Made by a program: the position numbers and the translations under genes | In this document: piece after piece, positions 5,875-7,285 of the stretch | Position numbering within the stretch: the stretch's first letter is position 1 | How the letters are laid out: every line of letters starts with the position of its first letter | Notes under the pieces: model-generated | The model's database searches: none | Seen by the model: the letters and a program-made list of their open reading frames with translations, nothing else | What the model was told of the DNA's origin: nothing | DNA from: Spirochaetales bacterium | Lineage (GTDB): Bacteria > Spirochaetota > Spirochaetia > SZUA-6 > DRHE01 | Assembly: GCA_016935715.1 (NCBI GenBank) | Contig: JAFGQJ010000379.1 | Coordinates: 1-7,285 of the forward strand | Length of the DNA stretch: 7,285 bases | Direction of reading: 5' to 3'

Positions 5875-7285
5875 AGCAGGCCCCCGGCAGCGTTGCCGAG
5901 AATACTGCCCATCACAGCGAACAGGACGACCGCCGCCACGACCAGAAGCAGGGCCCCGTCCAGGGAGAGGCGCACGCTCCGCAGCCCCTTCAGTACCCTG
6001 TGAGCCGCACGGGTGCGCACCAGGAGGTACAGCCCCGCCGCCAGGGCCGCGTAGATCCCCGATTCGAGCAAGTGCCGGGCGCCATAGACCGGGGGTGCCG
6101 GGGTTCGTCCCGCCCCCACGGCCGGACCGATCAGGGAGCCGATCAGGAAGCGGGGTGCGATGCCTCCGGCCAGGCAGAGGAGAGCGAGCAGGGCCAGGGC
6201 GATCAGGCACAACGGCGACAGAGCGGGCTTCCCGGTTGCAGCCGGCCTGCCGGGCAGGAACATCCCGGACAGCTTGATCATCGAAGCAGCCGTCCCGATG
6301 GAGGTCAGGCGCAGGGCCGTTGCCAGCAGCGGGGAAGATTTGAACAGGGAAACGACCAGAGTCTTGCTCACGTAGCCGTTGAAGGGCGGAAGCCCGCTGA
6401 TGGACAGGGCTCCCACCAGGAAGAAGATCATCAGCCAGGGCGGCGGGGCGATCCCCGCCTGCGGGCCGCGCTCCAGGTCGCGCCGGCCGGTCAGATGGAT
6501 GGCCGCACCGACGGACAGGAACAGCAGGCTCTTGAACAGGCAGTGGTTGAGGACGTGGGCCAGGGAGGCGACCAGGCCGGCGAAATCCCCGCCGGCGGCT
6601 GCCCCGTAGGCCGCCGTGATCAAGCCCATCTGCGACACGGAGTGAAAGGCCAGCAGCCGTTTGCTGTCGGTCTGGCTCAAGGCCAGGATCACGCCCAGGA
6701 GGGCGGTCAGGGGACCGAGCCAGCGGAACAGCGCCTGGATGCCGGTGGCGGAGAAAGTGGAGACGATTCGCCAGACCGCCAGGAAGGAAACCTTGATCAT
6801 CACACCGGACAGCAGCGCCGAAATCGGATGAGGAGCGGCGGCGTGAGCATCGGGCAGCCAGGTGTGCAGCGGCACGAACGCGGCTTTCAGCCCTATCCCC
6901 ACGGTGAGGGCCGCCGCAGCCAGGCCGAGGGCTTTCCCCGCTGCGGGCGCCGCCTCCGCCGCCAAAGCCTCCCCGCTGCCGTTCAGGCTCGCTGCAATCA
7001 GTCGCAGCGAGAAAGTACCCATGACTTGGTAGACCAGAAAGAGCCCGAGGAGGAAAACCGCGATGGACAGGGAGCTGAGCAGCAGGTAGCGCAGGCAGGC
7101 CCAGAGGCTGCCCGGTTTCAGCAGATAGGCGATCAGTATGTAGGAGGAAATCGATACGATTTCGATGAAGACGAACATGTTGAACAGATCACCGGTGAGA
7201 ATCACCCCCTCCATTGCGGCCACGAGCAGGAGAAAGAAGAAGTAGAAATCGCTTCGGTACCGTGCTTCGCCGAGGGCGAAGAGCA
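5841..7285 (-). CDS. Proton-conducting antiporter-like membrane subunit (MrpD/NuoL-M-N family), N-terminus cut by window edge
   Basis: This is an integral membrane subunit of the type that moves H+ or Na+ in Mrp antiporters, complex I and membrane-bound hydrogenases. The frame is open to the right edge, with about 480 codons visible and roughly 95 residues judged missing. A GTG at 7223 is internal, because family sequence (YFFFLLLVAAMEGV) continues upstream of it. Counting from that GTG, key ion-path residues are Glu21 in FVFIEIVSISSY, Lys113 in GLKAAFVPLHTWLPDAH, Lys144 in SGVMIKVSF, His224 and Lys231 in HVLNHCLFKSLLF, and Lys287 in NGYVSKTLV. A Lys rather than Glu at the last position favours MrpD or NuoL/N types over NuoM. 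About a dozen hydrophobic segments are visible. A basic amphipathic stretch (about 403-418) and a final membrane helix extend the C-terminus beyond typical MrpD. Its operon partners lie off the window, so the parent complex is undecided. Confidence 0.9.
   Translation of the reverse strand, partial: LFALGEARYRSDFYFFFLLLVAAMEGVILTGDLFNMFVFIEIVSISSYILIAYLLKPGSLWACLRYLLLSSLSIAVFLLGLFLVYQVMGTFSLRLIAASLNGSGEALAAEAAPAAGKALGLAAAALTVGIGLKAAFVPLHTWLPDAHAAAPHPISALLSGVMIKVSFLAVWRIVSTFSATGIQALFRWLGPLTALLGVILALSQTDSKRLLAFHSVSQMGLITAAYGAAAGGDFAGLVASLAHVLNHCLFKSLLFLSVGAAIHLTGRRDLERGPQAGIAPPPWLMIFFLVGALSISGLPPFNGYVSKTLVVSLFKSSPLLATALRLTSIGTAASMIKLSGMFLPGRPAATGKPALSPLCLIALALLALLCLAGGIAPRFLIGSLIGPAVGAGRTPAPPVYGARHLLESGIYAALAAGLYLLVRTRAAHRVLKGLRSVRLSLDGALLLVVAAVVLFAVMGSILGNAAGGLLYPSPFSLFSR

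Noticed and set aside
5885..5900. Possible hairpin CGGCA-GCGT-TGCCG just after panE as a terminator
   Set aside because: The stem is short, there is no T-run on either side, and it lies within the coding sequence of the convergent membrane gene.
7221..7223. GTG as the start of the antiporter-like gene
   Set aside because: The frame stays open upstream to the window edge and encodes family-like sequence there, and the protein would otherwise lack its first membrane helices.
1..7285. Search for CRISPR arrays, insertion sequences, tRNA or rRNA genes and phage or defence genes
   Set aside because: No regular repeats with spacers, terminal inverted repeats, transposase motifs or RNA gene motifs were seen. 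Nearly all of the window is occupied by metabolic and membrane genes.

Overview
The window is about 62% GC by eye and densely coded, with six protein genes, no RNA genes and no mobile DNA. An outer-membrane-type beta-barrel with a Sec signal and a C-terminal Phe indicates a diderm (two-membrane) bacterium. The style of the barrel, together with a PanB of the type seen outside enterobacteria, suggests a GC-rich free-living spirochaete or a similar anaerobe such as a deltaproteobacterium. That placement is an impression, not a demonstrated assignment.

Layout. On the minus strand, reading leftwards from about 3775, lies a tight cluster: panB (ketopantoate hydroxymethyltransferase), an outer-membrane beta-barrel protein whose GTG start overlaps the panB stop, and a full-fold aldehyde dehydrogenase that runs off the left edge. 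A 165-bp AT-rich divergent control region (3776-3940) holds back-to-back promoter candidates and a 10-bp direct repeat. On the plus strand it is followed by a P1 (DmpA/S58) family self-processing aminopeptidase with a TTG start, then a panE/apbA ketopantoate reductase joined to it by an ATGA overlap. panE converges with, and overlaps by 34 bp, a minus-strand antiporter-like membrane subunit (MrpD/NuoL/M/N family) that enters from the right edge and lacks its N-terminus here.

How the genes work together. PanB and PanE catalyse the two committed steps from 2-oxoisovalerate to pantoate, and here they head two divergent transcription units that share one control region. panC and panD are not in the window. 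The P1 peptidase belongs to a superfamily that includes beta-alanyl aminopeptidases, and some aldehyde dehydrogenases make beta-alanine from 3-aminopropanal. The locus could therefore include a beta-alanine supply for pantothenate synthesis. This is the most interesting hypothesis here, and it is an inference from gene position. The antiporter-like gene is probably part of a separate ion-translocating operon.
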